From positions 3,906,001 through 3,970,000 of the forward strand of contig NC_079976.1 of NCBI RefSeq assembly GCF_029852145.1: DNA of 64,000 nucleotides, given 5' to 3'. The stretch is from Microplitis mediator. Its lineage: Eukaryota; Arthropoda; Insecta; Hymenoptera; Braconidae. Shown here one piece after another: positions 38,003 through 51,382 of this stretch (position 1 is the stretch's first letter; every line of letters begins with the position of its first letter). The position numbers were made by a program, and so were the translations under genes. The notes beneath the pieces were generated by a model. That model was not told the DNA's origin. It saw only the letters and a list, made by a program, of their open reading frames with translations, and ran no database searches.

Positions 38003-38420
38003 TATGATACTGAAGATGAGTGTGAATGTGGCAGACTTCAACCAAATTTAAAATTAGTACTAAATAAAGTAGATAATTAATAAAATAAAATTTTGAAAAA
38101 TGCGCATTAAAAAAATTTTGGAAAATAATAAGTGCATTTTTTATAAATATTATTTTTTCAATTATCTACTCTATTTATTTATAATTTTAAATTTGTCTGA
38201 TGCCTGCTACATTCACACTCGTTAGTGAAGTTAGCTGACGTCTAATAGTTTTTGGATTTTTTTTAAAAGTAAATTATAAAAAAAAAAATATTTGAAAAAA
38301 TTGCATTTATAGTTTTTTTAATTTTCTACATGTGCATATTTTTGGATTTTATGTTTGTGTCATTTGTTGGAAAAAAAATTACTCTGAAGATTGTAAATTG
38401 TCCGTTAACTTTGATCACGA
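38003..38420. repeat. Family A repeat interrupted by a family B repeat
   Basis: A family A end (ATGATACTGAAG) is followed at once by a family B element of about 210 bp (GAGTGTGAATGTGGCAGAC ... GCCTGCTACATTCACACTCG). Then the rest of family A resumes (GTGAAGTTAGCTGACGTC) and runs through its TGCAT/ATGTGCAT core to TCCGTTAACTTTGATCA. The B element has its own mirrored centre (AAAATGCGCATT ... AAGTGCATTTTT). Confidence 0.65.
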
Positions 38421-38430
38421 TCAATTTTTA

Positions 38431-38612
38431 ATAAGTGTGAATGTAGCAGACGAGACAATTAGAAATTTGAATTAAATAAATAATGAAATTTAAAAAAATG
38501 CACGTACGAATTTTGTATTTATCTATATATGTATTTTAATTTCTACTTTACTTACTTTTTATTCATTTATTATAAAATTTAAAAAATGGACAATATTGTC
38601 TGCTATATTTAT
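38431..38612. repeat. Fold-back repeat family B copy
   Basis: It starts AGTGTGAATGTAGCAGACGA and ends near ATATTGTCTGCTATATTTAT, with an internal AAATGCACGTACGAATTT. It is followed with almost no gap by a family A copy. Confidence 0.55.
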
Positions 38613-38817
38613 ATGATACTGAAATTAGCAGACGTCTAATAAATTTTGGATTTTTTTTTAGACGATAAAATATAAAAAAAAAAATATTTGAAAAAATTGC
38701 TCCTGTAGTTTTTTAAATTTTCTGCATGTCATATTTTTATGTTATTTTTTTGCAATTAATTTATTGAAAAACGAAAATTAAAAAATCATCAAATGTCTGC
38801 TAACTTCAGGATCATAC
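38613..38817. repeat. Fold-back repeat family A copy
   Basis: It starts ATGATACTGAAATTAGCAGA and ends ATGTCTGCTAACTTCAGGAT, a near-complete inverted pair. The middle has the degenerate CTGTAG ... CTGCATGTCAT core. It lies in the orientation opposite to the dishevelled copies. Confidence 0.75.
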
Positions 38818-40108
38818 ATTCATGGTCATAATTTTAAATTTTTATATACTAAAGTGTCGGGAAAATCATTGATAAAATAAATTTATTTTACTCTTTTCCC
38901 ATCTCCCTTATGAAAAAAAATTCATTTAAGTTCCACCCACTGGGAAATTTTTTTTATTTTCTCCAATTCGACCCCTTAGAGAGTAAATTTGTTATTCTGA
39001 AGCTGTAACTCTTCTGGTCCTGCGGGATTATAAAAATCATCAATAAAGTAAATTTTTTTCACTCATTCCCATCCATAGAATAAAATTAATTTCAGGTCGT
39101 CGTCATACCAAATTTTTTTTTCCTTTTTTTTCCCTGCTTCGTATCTTCTATACTTCAATGCGTATTTTCTATAATTGTACTCACATGCAAAAAATAATCC
39201 GGGTGTATTTCCATTTGGTGTTCATCCACTTGAAGTATCGAAGCGACAGCTGGTGGTAAAATCACCAGTCAAAATAAATGGCGGCCACATTATTTTTCAC
39301 TGAGAGTACCCAGGCTCGTAAGTGGTAGTGAAGCCCAAAACCAGTAAAAAGTAATTTTTTTTTGCTTACATTATTTTTCATGGTTACAACTACACATGTG
39401 TCAATAAAACTCGGTAAGAACAATGACAGTAAATGTCAATTACTCTCACCACCTCCAGCTTTTACTATTCGACGCAAAATCCTCATAAAAATTAATAATA
39501 AAATTTAATCCTGCAGCCTCAATTTATTTGGTCATCTTGTCTTGCAAGTGCATGTTCATGCTCATGTTGAAAAAAACCTACGTAACATCAAACTCAATCC
39601 TATCCTCATTCTCATGTCTCATACTTATATATCACTAGTATTCTCAACCAGCCATTTCACGTCTGCTGTATTTTCACCAGCAATCTACGCGACATTTTCC
39701 ATTATTTAAATAGCTTTTGTAATGTCTCCATACATTACCACTATTTACTTGAGATAAAATAAAAAAAAAAGTAGGAAACACAACAACAATTGTTGAAAAT
39801 ACGTCAATACAGATTCAAGTGTCTTTAGTACCCAGTGCTCATCATTGTTTAAATATAATACTCATCAGCTTTATTTATTCACCTACAAATGATTAAATAA
39901 TAAATTTAAAAAACAATAAACTAATTATTATATTTGTAATTACACAGAATTTATGCAGGCCTTGAACTCTGGAATTCTGCAGGTGTCAATCAGATAATGA
40001 TTCTTTACTACTATTCTAATCGTAAGTGACTCAATAATTTATTCGCTGGTTTAAAGTTTAATTACAAATAAAATAATTTCATTTCATTTAAATTTTAAGT
40101 TTTTTTGG

Positions 40109-40278
40109 ATGATCCTGAAGTTAGCAGACAATTAAAAATTTTCAAATTTTGTTTTCAACGATTTAATTAAAAAAAAATGCACATGTAGAAAATTTAAAAA
40201 ACTAAGTGCAGTTTTTTTTAATTTACGGATTTTTAAAAAATTCAAAATTTAATAGACGTCGGCTAACTTCAGTATCAT
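40109..40278. repeat. Fold-back repeat family A copy
   Basis: The best-preserved ends of the family: ATGATCCTGAAGTTAGCAGA at the left and GTCGGCTAACTTCAGTATCA at the right, with TGCACATGTAG ... AAACTAAGTGCAG between. It lies upstream of USP47. Confidence 0.8.
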
Positions 40279-41277
40279 TCTTTTGGACGTAATTATTTTA
40301 AATAAATATCATTTATTTATAGTAAGTTATAAATATATGTATATATATGTAATAAAATAGAATATGTATTTTTAGATGTCAATGGTTATTAATAATTGGA
40401 ATCAACTTTGACCCAGACAATTGCCGAGGAGTTTGATCTGAACGTAAGGAAATAGTCCAGGTGGTTATGATTGCTAAAAAATAATGACGGAAAATGGATA
40501 AGTAAGTGTGGAAGATGAATGAGTTTGTGAAATTAAAAAGATTATTAAAATTAAATATATATATAGATATATGAACTAGGTATATATTTAAAAGTATATA
40601 ACTAGTAAATTTATTATTACATATGTTGACTTGTGTATTGAATTAGAGAGAATAATTAAAGAAAGACTGAAAGAGGGACGTAGTAAATTTTCCAAGTCTT
40701 GGTTTAGACATTCTAAATTTAGAGCATAGCCGACTTGATTCTCTACCACGCTTACAAAATAATATATAACATACTGAGAGTAGTGCCGTGCTAAACTAGC
40801 GAGTGAGATCTTGTGGGTTTAACTTATACTGTAGTGTACGGGGCATAGATCTCACGCTAATTTTCTACCTTGCTGATGGCCCGCTGCCAGATCGCAACGA
40901 GTTTAACCGAGAATTATCGATAAAATTTTTTTTATTTATTTATCTTTTTATTCCGACTTAAACTCAATTTTTTTCGGTGTTTATTTTATTAAAACGACGC
41001 GTTTTATTGATACTTAATTTTTTTCTTTTATTATTAAAATTGTTATCGCTTGTAATTTATAAATCTGAACAGGTGCGAATTATTTAATATATTTTTAATT
41101 TAAATAAAATGATATGTAATGTGATGTGATGTGATGTATGTATATGTGTGTTTGTTGTATGTTTAAAACTAGTGACGAAATGAAACTAAATGTGATGTAG
41201 TTTTAAGTGGGAAATGTTATTTTTAAATAATTTTATTTTATTGTACTAACTTGAGACATTTTATGTGTCTACAGACG

Positions 41278-44200
41278 ATGGTGGTGGTAGCTGGTGAAGG
41301 TATTGGAGATGTTGTCCATGATATACCACTTTGTAATGTGACAAAAGATAGAGACTCGCATAGATCAGTACCTGGTAATTTTTTATAAACTTATTTGATG
41401 CTTGGAATGCAGTTGCAAGAGTAAATTTTATTTTTAATGCACTTTTTTTTTTTAAATTTTATTTACGAATTCGCAGATAAAAAAAATTTTTATTGAGACT
41501 AGTCTTTATTTTTAATAAATTTTTTTTTAGTTTAAAAATAAATTTACGGAGATTTATTATAATTATTTAATTTAATCTGCAGATGAGTAGAGAAGTTCAG
41601 AAAAAAAATTTTGAATAAAATTTTTGATAAAAACATGAGTAGAAAAATAAAATAAATGAATTTTAAAATGTAATTATTTATTTATAATAATTATTTACAG
41701 AATTAGAGGATTGTAGTGATCAATGTAAAATGAAGACACCGGAAAAGAATCGTAAGACGATAGTAGTTGTCGCTGGTGAAGCAAAATTTCCGGCGCAAGT
41801 AGTAGACAATGATAAAAAACTGATAGCTGATTACTCGCTGCTACTGATGGCGCCGAACTCGACAGTGAGCCAAGTGCGGCAAGCTGTATCTAACTGTTGC
41901 AGCGACGCGCCCTCGATTTATGAGTTTGATTTGTATTTAACGCAAGGAGAGAATGAATTCGCGTTGGACGACATGACGAAGACACTGGATGACTACTGTG
42001 TGGTATTCGATTCGCCAAAGGTTGACGAGCAAAGCGGACAGTTGACTTTCAAACGACACGAAGATAATAATGCTTATGAGTACAACAGCGTCGAAGATGT
42101 ATTCATTGAATTCAAACTGTTTCACGAGGCTGAGGATAAATTATTGAACGTCAGTTTTCTTGTTAGCGAGCAATCGACACTCGGAGAGTTGATAACAAAT
42201 ATTAAAACACACGTTGACTTCATCGCTGATCAAGCGAATCCAAGATTTATGCTAGAGTACGATAAGGTTTCCATGTTTTCATTTCTTACAGATCATCACT
42301 GCAAGAACATGAGTCACTTTGGCTTCGATTTTAGCAAACCATCAGCGATAACACTCAAACTTTCGTTGTTTATTTCTGAACAGAATGATCAGCCGTTGCT
42401 AAAACACAGAAGAAGAAGACACCGTGAATCGTCTGATATAGGACGGGCTATTGTTCGAAAAATTGAAGCCGACCAAAAAATTGAACCCAAGCGAAATGTT
42501 GAACCCGAGCGCAAGTCAGACATTACTTATGTAGGTCTTGTTAACCAAGCGATGACATGTTATCTGAATAGTCTTCTCCAAGCTCTTTATATGACACCAG
42601 AGTTCCGCAACGCTTTGTACAACTGGGAGTACGTCGAAGGCTCGGAGAAAGACGAAGCAAATAGTATTCCTTATCAGCTACAAAAATTATTCTTGAATCT
42701 CCAGACATCGCAGAAGAACGCCGTGGAGACAACCTCGCTGACTAAAAGCTTCGGGTGGGACTCGACGGAGGCATGGCAGCAGCACGACATCCAGGAGCTA
42801 TGTCGCGTCATGTTCGACGCACTGGAACAAAAGTTCAAAAATACTGAGCAAGCTGATCTGATAAACAGATTGTACGAGGGCAAGATGATTGACTACGTAA
42901 AGTGCCTCGAGTGTCAGATGGAAAAGTCACGCGAGGATACTTTCCTAGACATTCCGCTGCCAGTGAGACCATTTGGCAGCACTGTTGCTTACAACAGCGT
43001 CGAGGAAGCTCTCCAAGGTTTCGTCCAGCCGGAAACTCTCGAGGGTGTTAATCAGTATTTTTGTGAAACTTGTAACAAAAAATGTGACGCTCACAAGGGA
43101 CTTAAATTTACAAAGTTTCCTTATTTACTTACATTACATTTGAAGCGATTTGATTTCGACTACCAGACATGCCACCGCATTAAATTAAATGACAAGGTCA
43201 CTTTTCCCGATATTCTCAATTTAAATGAATTGATACCTTCCGCATCTGCCTCCTGCGCCGACAGCGAGGATTCTCCATTGTCTGATGATTTAGACGAGTG
43301 TCTGCCATGTGAAAATGGATTCACATCCGGAGAACCAACGCCTTCGAGCAGCGAACAGAATGACGACGAAGGTATCGACATGAATAATCCATCAACGTCT
43401 AGTAGCCACAGCCAAGAAAATGAACGGAATCGCAACAATAAAAATACCCGGGGCCCATACCGGTACGAATTATTCTCGATAATGATACACAGCGGAAGTG
43501 CTGGTGGCGGGCACTACTACGCGTACATCAAGGACTTTAAGACTCACGAGTGGTTGTGTTTCAATGATCAAAACGTATCTCCCATAACTCATGACGACAT
43601 ACAGAAGACTTATGGTGGCGGATCTCGTGGGTACTACAGCGGTGCTTACAGCAGCAGTACAAACGCTTATATGCTCATGTACCGTCAAATAGATACTGAG
43701 AGAAACGCATTGCCTATGCAAGTAAATGATTTTCCTGAACATATTAAGGAAGTCTTGAAGAAAATGAAGGAACAGGAGGAAGAGCGTAGGAACCACGAGC
43801 AGTCTTTGAATTGCCACAAATTTAAAGTTTACTGTCATCATCCGAAAGAAAAAAAATTGATAAACACAAGGATTTATTTATTTTCTGACGAAGAACGTCT
43901 GTCGCATCTTACGGAGAACGCTTACAAACAATTGAATCTGAAGGACGTCGTTGACATCAACCAGTGCCGCCTTGTCGCCTATGATCCATCGAATGACTTC
44001 ATTGAGTGCAGCTTCGAAGGCTCCGAGCACAAAAGCATCGGCTCGATAACGCAATTGTCTGGATTTTATCCGTCAATGTCAGCGCCTTCGTACAATTTGC
44101 TCATGGAGATAAGAAATAAGAATGATAAGTTTAAAGTATATCATCCGGGTGAAATAGTCACTAAAGTCTTCCTAGTTAACGTCGCTTCGCGTAGAATTGT

Positions 44201-46254
44201 CGACGGACCTGTTAGTGTCCGCGTAAAAGCATCCGCGTCGCTAAATGATTATTGTAAATTAGTTGCCGAGGCTTTTAATCAAAAGCCGTTTCCGATGTAC
44301 GTCGTGCTCATGAAAATACTTTCAGACGTTGTTACTCTTTTGGAAAATGATTCTTACTCAATTGAGTACAAAGGTTTTAGTCATAATTGCAAAGTATTTG
44401 TGTCTTCACACTTGGACACTAATCCATTGAAGAAATTCAACGAGTCAACGCTCAAAGCGATGGTCGATTCATTTGCAAATATTATTGTTTTGAATATCGA
44501 GCTGCCGGACATGAGGAACGAAGTGTTGAAGGAATTAAACATACAGTTGCTGGAGCCAAAGCAGAAGGATCCCAAGGATGACAAAATAACAGCCAATGGT
44601 ATTGTCAAGCCGGTTGTTAACGGGGATGCAGCTGTTGGTGCTGATAAGCACGATGCTGTGGATGGAGAAGTCCAGAAGCCGAGCGAAGATGAGTCTAGTG
44701 GGTGGACTACGCTTCAAAGTGAAGCTGAAGACTGGCAAGAACGGAGTAACTCTGAGGACAGCAGTCTCAGTGACAGTGATAGAACTCTAGTTGGCGATGC
44801 GTCGGAGGATGACGAGCTGATGAGCAAAGTTATTCATGACTTGTTTACGCCTACCAGAGAAAACTGGGCTGTTGATGATCAAGTAGATTACTGCTTCAAA
44901 GTAAGAAGTAAGCCGGGTAATCCTCCAGACCAGATCCAACTGCTGGTTGATCAGCGCATCAGCATGGAGTCATTGAAGAAACACTTGGAGCAGTATATAA
45001 GAATACCTACTGAGTGTTTCAAAGTTATTCAGCAGCCCACTGAAACTGAGGACGTCAAATACATGCGTCGCAGATCAACGCCACGTGGATTCGAAGAAGG
45101 AGAGACGCTTACTATCCAATTGGGCCGGGCTTTGAAAGAAGGAGAGTTTAAAGTTAAGCTCTACTATCTGTGGGTGGGATACATGGCTAGAGCTATGGAG
45201 TACTACTCTGTGGGCGAGTGGATTGTCTCCAGAGAAGCCACTGTCGCTCAGACTAAAAAAGAAATAATTGAGGAGCTGAAAGCAAACCACAACACTGACG
45301 TTTCGTTTGAGAGATGTCGTCTGAGAAAAAAGTTCTCAATGACTCCATCGAAAGTCCTCTTCGATCACCAGAAGTTCAAAGACATCGAGCTCTTCAACCA
45401 GGAGCTGATTGTCCAAGAGCTGCCGGACAAGGAAATGGTCACTGACCCAAATCAGATTCTCGTCACCGTGTTCAAGTTTCCTGTACAGGATTCTATCGAG
45501 TCGTACGAAATAACTCTCAGTAATAAAACTTTTAGTGAACTGGCTGGAAAGGTATCGATATCTATATTTATATATTTTTTTTTTTTGTTTAAATTATTAA
45601 TTGTTTTAATTTTACGTCAGGTCGCTGAGTTGACGGGTATCAGTGCAGAAAATTTGACGTTTTCTAAAACCGGATGGGTAATATTTGGGATTTACCATAC
45701 CCATGATATGAGATGGATTAAACCAACTGATGAGTCCTGGGAGTTGCCGACACTTGAAGATGGTGCACTTATTCATTACAAGTTAGTTATTTTTTTTTCA
45801 TCAATTGTTCGTAAATTTTACCATCTATATGTTGATGCCGCGGGTCGAAATTTAAAAATAAAAACGGGATATTTTTTGTAGTCAATGTAGAATTTTGTAA
45901 CTGAACTGACATCAGGTCATTTAATTTTTTTTTTTTTTTAAATAAGAGCGGGAAATTAATTAATTAATTAAATTAAAAAAGTGATCCTAGTAGAATTTAA
46001 ATTAACGTTGCATTTAAAAATTTGAATACAGAGATAGTACTGAAGAAAAAAATGATTCGTCGAATGAAGACGATGAGAATGCAGGTGTATCGACTTTCAA
46101 AGTATCAAGTGACATGCGGAAGGAGTCGTGTGAAAAACGTAGAGCAAGATGTCTGCCAAGTAATACCGGGACATACAAAATGTGCTCCGGAGAGTCTAGT
46201 TACAGTAGTCCACGACGTGAACGTGCACTAAAAATCTACTTTGATAATAAATGA
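41278..46254 (+). CDS. USP47: Ubiquitin carboxyl-terminal hydrolase 47
   Basis: Coding exons 41278-41374, 41701-45551, 45621-45781 and 46032-46254 give about 1443 aa, against about 1375 in human. The USP domain opens with YVGLVNQAMTCYLNSLLQ, whose Cys (residue 319) is the nucleophile, and includes FGWDSTEAWQQHDIQELCR. A CxxC pair (YVKCLECQ) and a second one (FCETCNKKCD) form the zinc ribbon. The His box is SAGGGHYYAYIKDF (His637), followed by FNDQNVS. Ubiquitin-like regions and an acidic Ser-rich stretch follow, and the tail RRERALKIYFDNK matches the USP47 C-terminus. The enzyme removes ubiquitin from substrates such as DNA polymerase beta in vertebrates and affects MAPK signalling in flies; those roles are family knowledge. 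The start is the first ATG after a splice acceptor, so upstream non-coding exons are likely. USP7 is excluded by the TRAF-less N-terminus. Confidence 0.95.
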
Positions 46255-47532
46255 TCCTCTTATTTGTGAGCATAGCGTCTGCAGTTAAGCGAGGTAACTA
46301 TTTATTAAATTAATTAATTTATTAACTTGTAATTTAAAAAAATATAAATATTTGTTTGTTAATTTCAGTGCCTGTTTAAGCCAAGAGCGTCAGTATAAAT
46401 CCACAATAACGTTGGATGGTCTCGGTAATTTAATTTAATTATGTTTAATTATTATTATAATTTAAAATAATATCATGTAGATTCGTCGCCCATATCCCAC
46501 GATTGTTAAATTATAAAATCGTGGTAATGACGTATCGAGCGTTTTAAATATCCGGCCATATTGCTGTCATAAAAATTAATTTTTAAATCCAGAGCTTAAA
46601 TAATTATTTAATTAACAAAATAAAAGCTTTATTTAATGATAAATTTTATATAAAACATTATTGCATTTAAAAATCTCGCAATTACTGATGTTTAAATAAA
46701 TAAAAAATTTGAAATCGAGCTTATTATTGCAATAGCGAAGATAATTTTTAAAAAACAGCAAAGAAAATATTTAAAATTAATTTAATTTATTTTCAAAAAT
46801 CTAAATCAACGAAGTTCACTAGTGTAATTAAGGTGAACATTTAATTAAAATTAACTTGCTCGAGTTTGAAAAGATAAAGAAGGCCGTTGACGATCTCTGT
46901 CTTATTTTCTCTATGTACCATACGCTGTAGTTACAAAAGAAAATTATATTTATGATAAAAGAAAAAATATAAAAAAAGGATAAATTAATGATAATAATAA
47001 TAATAAATAAATAAATGGAACTAGTGTGACTGTACTTGTTTAAGTGTTTTAAACAATGCCAGAGTAAATACCTTTGTATCTTTTTTTTTACGCTGACCAA
47101 TGTACTAGTTTTTGTTTCCTCATCAGATTTCATTGCGTACTTATTTATTTTCATTTATTTTAACGCAGCAATCTGGTGGCTTGTGTAAATAATTAGTGTA
47201 CTATCAGTTTGTTAGAAAGTACTCGTAATTATTATACTTTATATTTTTATTTATTTAGAGGAAATTTTGATAATCGATCAGTTTTTTTTTTAAGTTTCAA
47301 TTTTTCGAAACGCATTGGAAATATTTAATTGAGATTGTTATTAATTATCATTATTATTATTTTAATTGGAAGTAATATGCGTAATTAATTAAATTAATCA
47401 ATTAGATTTTACTAATTTAAAATAGTTGCACTTGTGCGAGTGTTGATATTTTATTTATAGATGAATTTTAAAGAAACATTTAAAGAGACGCGAGAGTGCA
47501 ATCAGTTACTCAATTATAATAATTATCATTAA

Positions 47533-47577
<45 letters not shown>

Positions 47578-49246
47578 ATTAATTGTTATTGAAGCCATGG
47601 AGGTTTGATTTAATTTAAGAAAAAAAAATTGATTAAGGTGAGAAATTATATATTTTATTTTATGTACAGTTTTTCCTCACAATGTTTTAATTTAAATGCA
47701 TATTATATTTTCTATAACATAAATTACATTTATTTGCCTCTTAAATATTATCATTTATTTGAATTGTTTGACATTTTGATATTTAATTTTTTTTTTCGTC
47801 TCAGTCATTAAGTTTGAAAATTTAAATAAATTTCCGTAAGAAATATGAGGAAAAAAAAACATTGAGGCTTTGACTTTTTGTAAAATAAATGATAAACTTG
47901 TCGGCAAACCTCGTGTGCTCGAATCCCTTATTTATCAATGACTATTTTAAGTTTTATTAATTTATAAATTAAAATATTATAAAAAAAAAAAAAATAAAAA
48001 TATTTGTTTATTCTCACACACTGTTCTTTATAAATTTAATTGCGAAACTATTATCTTAACAATAAAAAAAAGTGTATATATATTGTATATGTATATATTT
48101 ACAAGTATTTATTTATTTATTTTGTACATAAAACCACATAAATTTATATATAATCATACAATACAATAGAATAGGCAAATGGTCATTTTAAATTTATAAT
48201 CCACCCGGAGATAAGAAGGAATATTGAGAGGACGGACGGTGTAAAAGATTATTGCCGCACACGGAATAATAAAATATATCGGCTCTAAAAATCGGTATGG
48301 CAGTGGGTGCGTGAGTCCCGGGAATAAAAAATAACCGACAAAAAAAAATAATAATAAATAAATAAAAAAATACTAAGAGGAAATAAGGGTACGAGGGGGT
48401 CGCTTGCACATATATCGATATCTCAGCATTCGATCTCCGGGTCCGGGCCGCCCGTATATTTACATGTATAATTTATATACCCCGTCTAAGTTAACGCAGA
48501 CTAAGGGCGGACACCAACGGAACCTGGACAAGTCTGCGAGTCTCTCCCATGTGCACCACCTCCAGTTCCCCGACCATTTTATGCCTTTCCCTTTTTTATT
48601 AAAATCCCAGACTCTATCTGCGGTTTTTAAAATTTTCACTCAGCATCCTCGCATTTAAATATTACACATAACACATATTTATATATTTACCACACTTAAA
48701 TACCATTCATTATAATAAACTAGAAATTACACACAGAGCATACACATGTACATATATACTACATACATATACATATGTATTTACATTTACATTACACTCA
48801 TACATAAATAATTTAGACAACATATACAGATGTAATACATACAAGTTACATTAAAACATAACTTTTATCACACTTTACAACTATTACAATCAACTCGCTA
48901 CTTATAATGTACACATACTGATACATTTATCATAACTATAATTATTACCGTTACTGTAATTGTAATATTTTAAATTTTCTTTTTAAAAGAAATCGATTTT
49001 TATAATCGTTTAGCTTTTATTCATCCATATATTTGTTTAAAATAATTAACTAAAAAAATACTTATCTCTGGGAACAGCCAAAGTCTTGTTGATTCTCACA
49101 TACCCGATATATCTCTAATTAGACATCTGAAAATCCGATAAGCTGCCGTGTCACGGAATACCTCGCCGATCGATAAGCGACGGTACTTAACGCGTCGAAG
49201 TTTAACTAAGAATAAATAAAAATTGCATAAGAGTCTGCTGAGATAT

Positions 49247-49247
<1 letters not shown>

Positions 49248-49277
<30 letters not shown>
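49248..49277. repeat. (AGC)n trinucleotide repeat
   Basis: About ten AGC units followed by AACAGC. It lies outside any supported coding exon, so the poly-Gln frame it gives on the plus strand is not evidence for a gene. Confidence 0.9.
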
Positions 49278-49282
<5 letters not shown>

Positions 49283-49529
49283 CTTCAGGACCCGAGGATG
49301 AGACTCGTGGGATTTTTTAACGGTTTAAATAATGCAGTACGAGAAGAGCCACCGCCCTCTTGTACCTTCCACCTTCCACCTTTTTCTTATTTTTATTCGT
49401 TTTCTCGCATCGTAACTTCCTTGTGAGCTCGGTGCTCGGTGTATTGTGACTGCAAGGGCGCAATTAATTACTGCGTGGCTGCAAGGTACCGAGCATTGTT
49501 GCATCTGTTGCGCTTAGCAATCCCGTAAC

Positions 49530-49593
49530 TTCCCTTTCCCTTTCCCTTTCTCTTATCCTCATTCTCATTCTCATTCTCATTCTTATTCTCATA
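49530..49593. repeat. Pyrimidine hexamer repeats
   Basis: Three CCCTTT units are followed by about six imperfect CTCATT units. The strand bias is strong (C and T only for most of the stretch). Confidence 0.85.
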
Positions 49594-51382
49594 CTCGTTT
49601 AACTTTATACACTTAATACTATGTGGTGTTCACCATATCGGCATTCGCACACCACTTGTTTTATTATTATTATCATTATTATTATTTTTACCACACGTAC
49701 AGAGCAACACACAACGACTACGTGCGCTAAAAGAGTTACGCTAAAGTATTACATACACCAGAAGTATATACTCCATGTACTGGGACTACTTATTCAAGTA
49801 ACTAATAAATTAAAACTGCGTATAAGCAGGTAGTTGTTATTGTAGTTGATGTTACTGAGCATGTGTGTAAGTATTTACACATATATTAACAACGGCGTAC
49901 GAGGACTAACTATGTAATGTGGTGCATGGTGCATCTAAGAGTTGCTAGCCACGATGCACTTTAAAGAAGCATTAATGATGTCCGGAGGGAGTTACCGGGA
50001 TCACAAGATTTTTAAAATTCTTTCAGCGCCACGAAGAAAAGAGTAATTATGTTATTTTATTTTCGTTTACTCTTTTTTAAGACATTTTTCTTCTTTTCTT
50101 CTTTTGTTGCTGTTGTTGTTATTATTATTTTTATGTCCCTGACATTTACAACGCAGTAATAACATGGTATTGTAATTGATGATGAATTTAAAAATCTTTT
50201 GAGTAGATTTATTATTGTTGTATATTATAAGTTAAATAATACAAAAAGAGATAACCAGTTCCGCGTGAATTCGTGTTGTATTGTTGCGTGCGCGGGTAAT
50301 GCAAGTAAACAGTGAGAGAGAAGAGTGGAGTAGACGGTTAAGATTTTGCGGCGGAACAAAAAGGAGATTTGATGGGAGAGACCGAGGGAAACTAAATGAG
50401 ATGAAGAAAGACGAGGCGGTGTTCCTCACGGGCACAAACGTCGAATTACGAAACACCTGTTCCACGAAATAACTTAATCGAGAGTGCATTCGTACTGTTA
50501 AATTCGTGAGTTGCCGGAGCCTTTGGCTTCTGCTGTTTTATCTTTACTTCTTTTCTTTTCTTTTCTTCTCTCCTCTTCTCTTCTCTTATTTTTATTTTTC
50601 TCTTTTCTTCTTATTGTTGTTCTCCTAAAAAGCGAGACAGTGAACTTGTGATTACTCTTAATTCGTCGGCGAGCCAATTGAAGTGCAAGTTAGTCGAAAG
50701 TCTAAATCCGATATATATTTATATATATTGACCCTCGAGTAACGACGGAGAATTGAACAAGGTCAGGTGATGGCGATGGTGTTTGTGGTGTGCCGGTGAT
50801 GATGCTACAGCAGTAGATGTGGGTGAATGGGAGGAGACCAGATTTACAGCCGATTAGATCCGAGATTACAAAAGTATAGCGGCATTATTATCCTTTTTTT
50901 GCTCCTTTGCTCAACAAAAGTTAAATTATCATCCACGACGTTGGTACATAATGTCGCTCCGGCCATTCGGGTGTATTATTACCAGAGGCGATGGATATTA
51001 CGTGTCTATTAGGTTACAATGAGTGATTATCGGTGCGTAGCAATTTTAAATAACCTTTGAAAACTTAAACCGATATACATATAACGAGTACGAGGTGTTG
51101 TTATTACAAAGCTCTTTGGCTTTTCTTACTTTCTTACTTAAATATTTTTAAATATTATATATATACAAGTCTCTGGAGGACTAGTATTATTTTTATTAGC
51201 AGCAATAAGTATATAATTTTTCGAGACTTAACTTGTCAAACAAGTGTTGTCTCCCACAGCCTTGTTGGTTTCGTCTTAACAAAACATTAAGATTTAAATC
51301 TCGCGTGAGTTGGCTGTCTCCGTAGTTAAAAGTAATTAATGTAATGTATCTAACTAGTTCTGTAATTTCTTTGTCAAGGAAA

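Larger units (their letters stand above)
37515..41277. other. Repeat-rich divergent spacer between RanGAP1 and USP47
   Basis: About 3.8 kb with no supported gene. The left 300 bp should contain the RanGAP1 promoter and 5' leader. From 38003 to 38817 it is a cluster of fold-back repeats, with another at 40109-40278. Less AT-rich patches at about 39210-39340 and 40680-40915 (GTGAGATCTTGTGGGTTTAA, GGCCCGCTGCCAGATCGC) are candidates for the USP47 promoter and non-coding first exon, because the first coding exon of USP47 begins with a splice acceptor. A stretch ending in ATTCTGCAG/GTGTCA near 39990 looks exon-like but has no coding content. Confidence 0.5.
46255..51382. other. Convergent spacer with UTRs and simple repeats
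   Basis: About 5.1 kb between the stops of two convergent genes. The left part contains the USP47 3' UTR. A splice-acceptor-like and exon-like stretch at about 46370-46430 may be an extra 3' UTR exon. The right part (about 48200-51382) is less AT-rich and could be a long 3' UTR of the membrane-protein gene on the minus strand. Simple repeats include (TTA)n at 47533-47577, (AGC)n at 49248-49277, CTTTCC and CATTCT hexamers at 49530-49593, and a pyrimidine tract at 50531-50620. Reading frames here are short and without family likeness. Confidence 0.5.

Noticed and set aside
38003..38817. Possible CRISPR-like or satellite array
   Set aside because: The units are fold-back elements with inverted ends and different insides, without regular direct repeats and unique spacers.
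49223..49426. Poly-Gln reading frame at the AGC repeat
   Set aside because: The glutamines come from the trinucleotide repeat alone; the rest of the frame has no conserved content.
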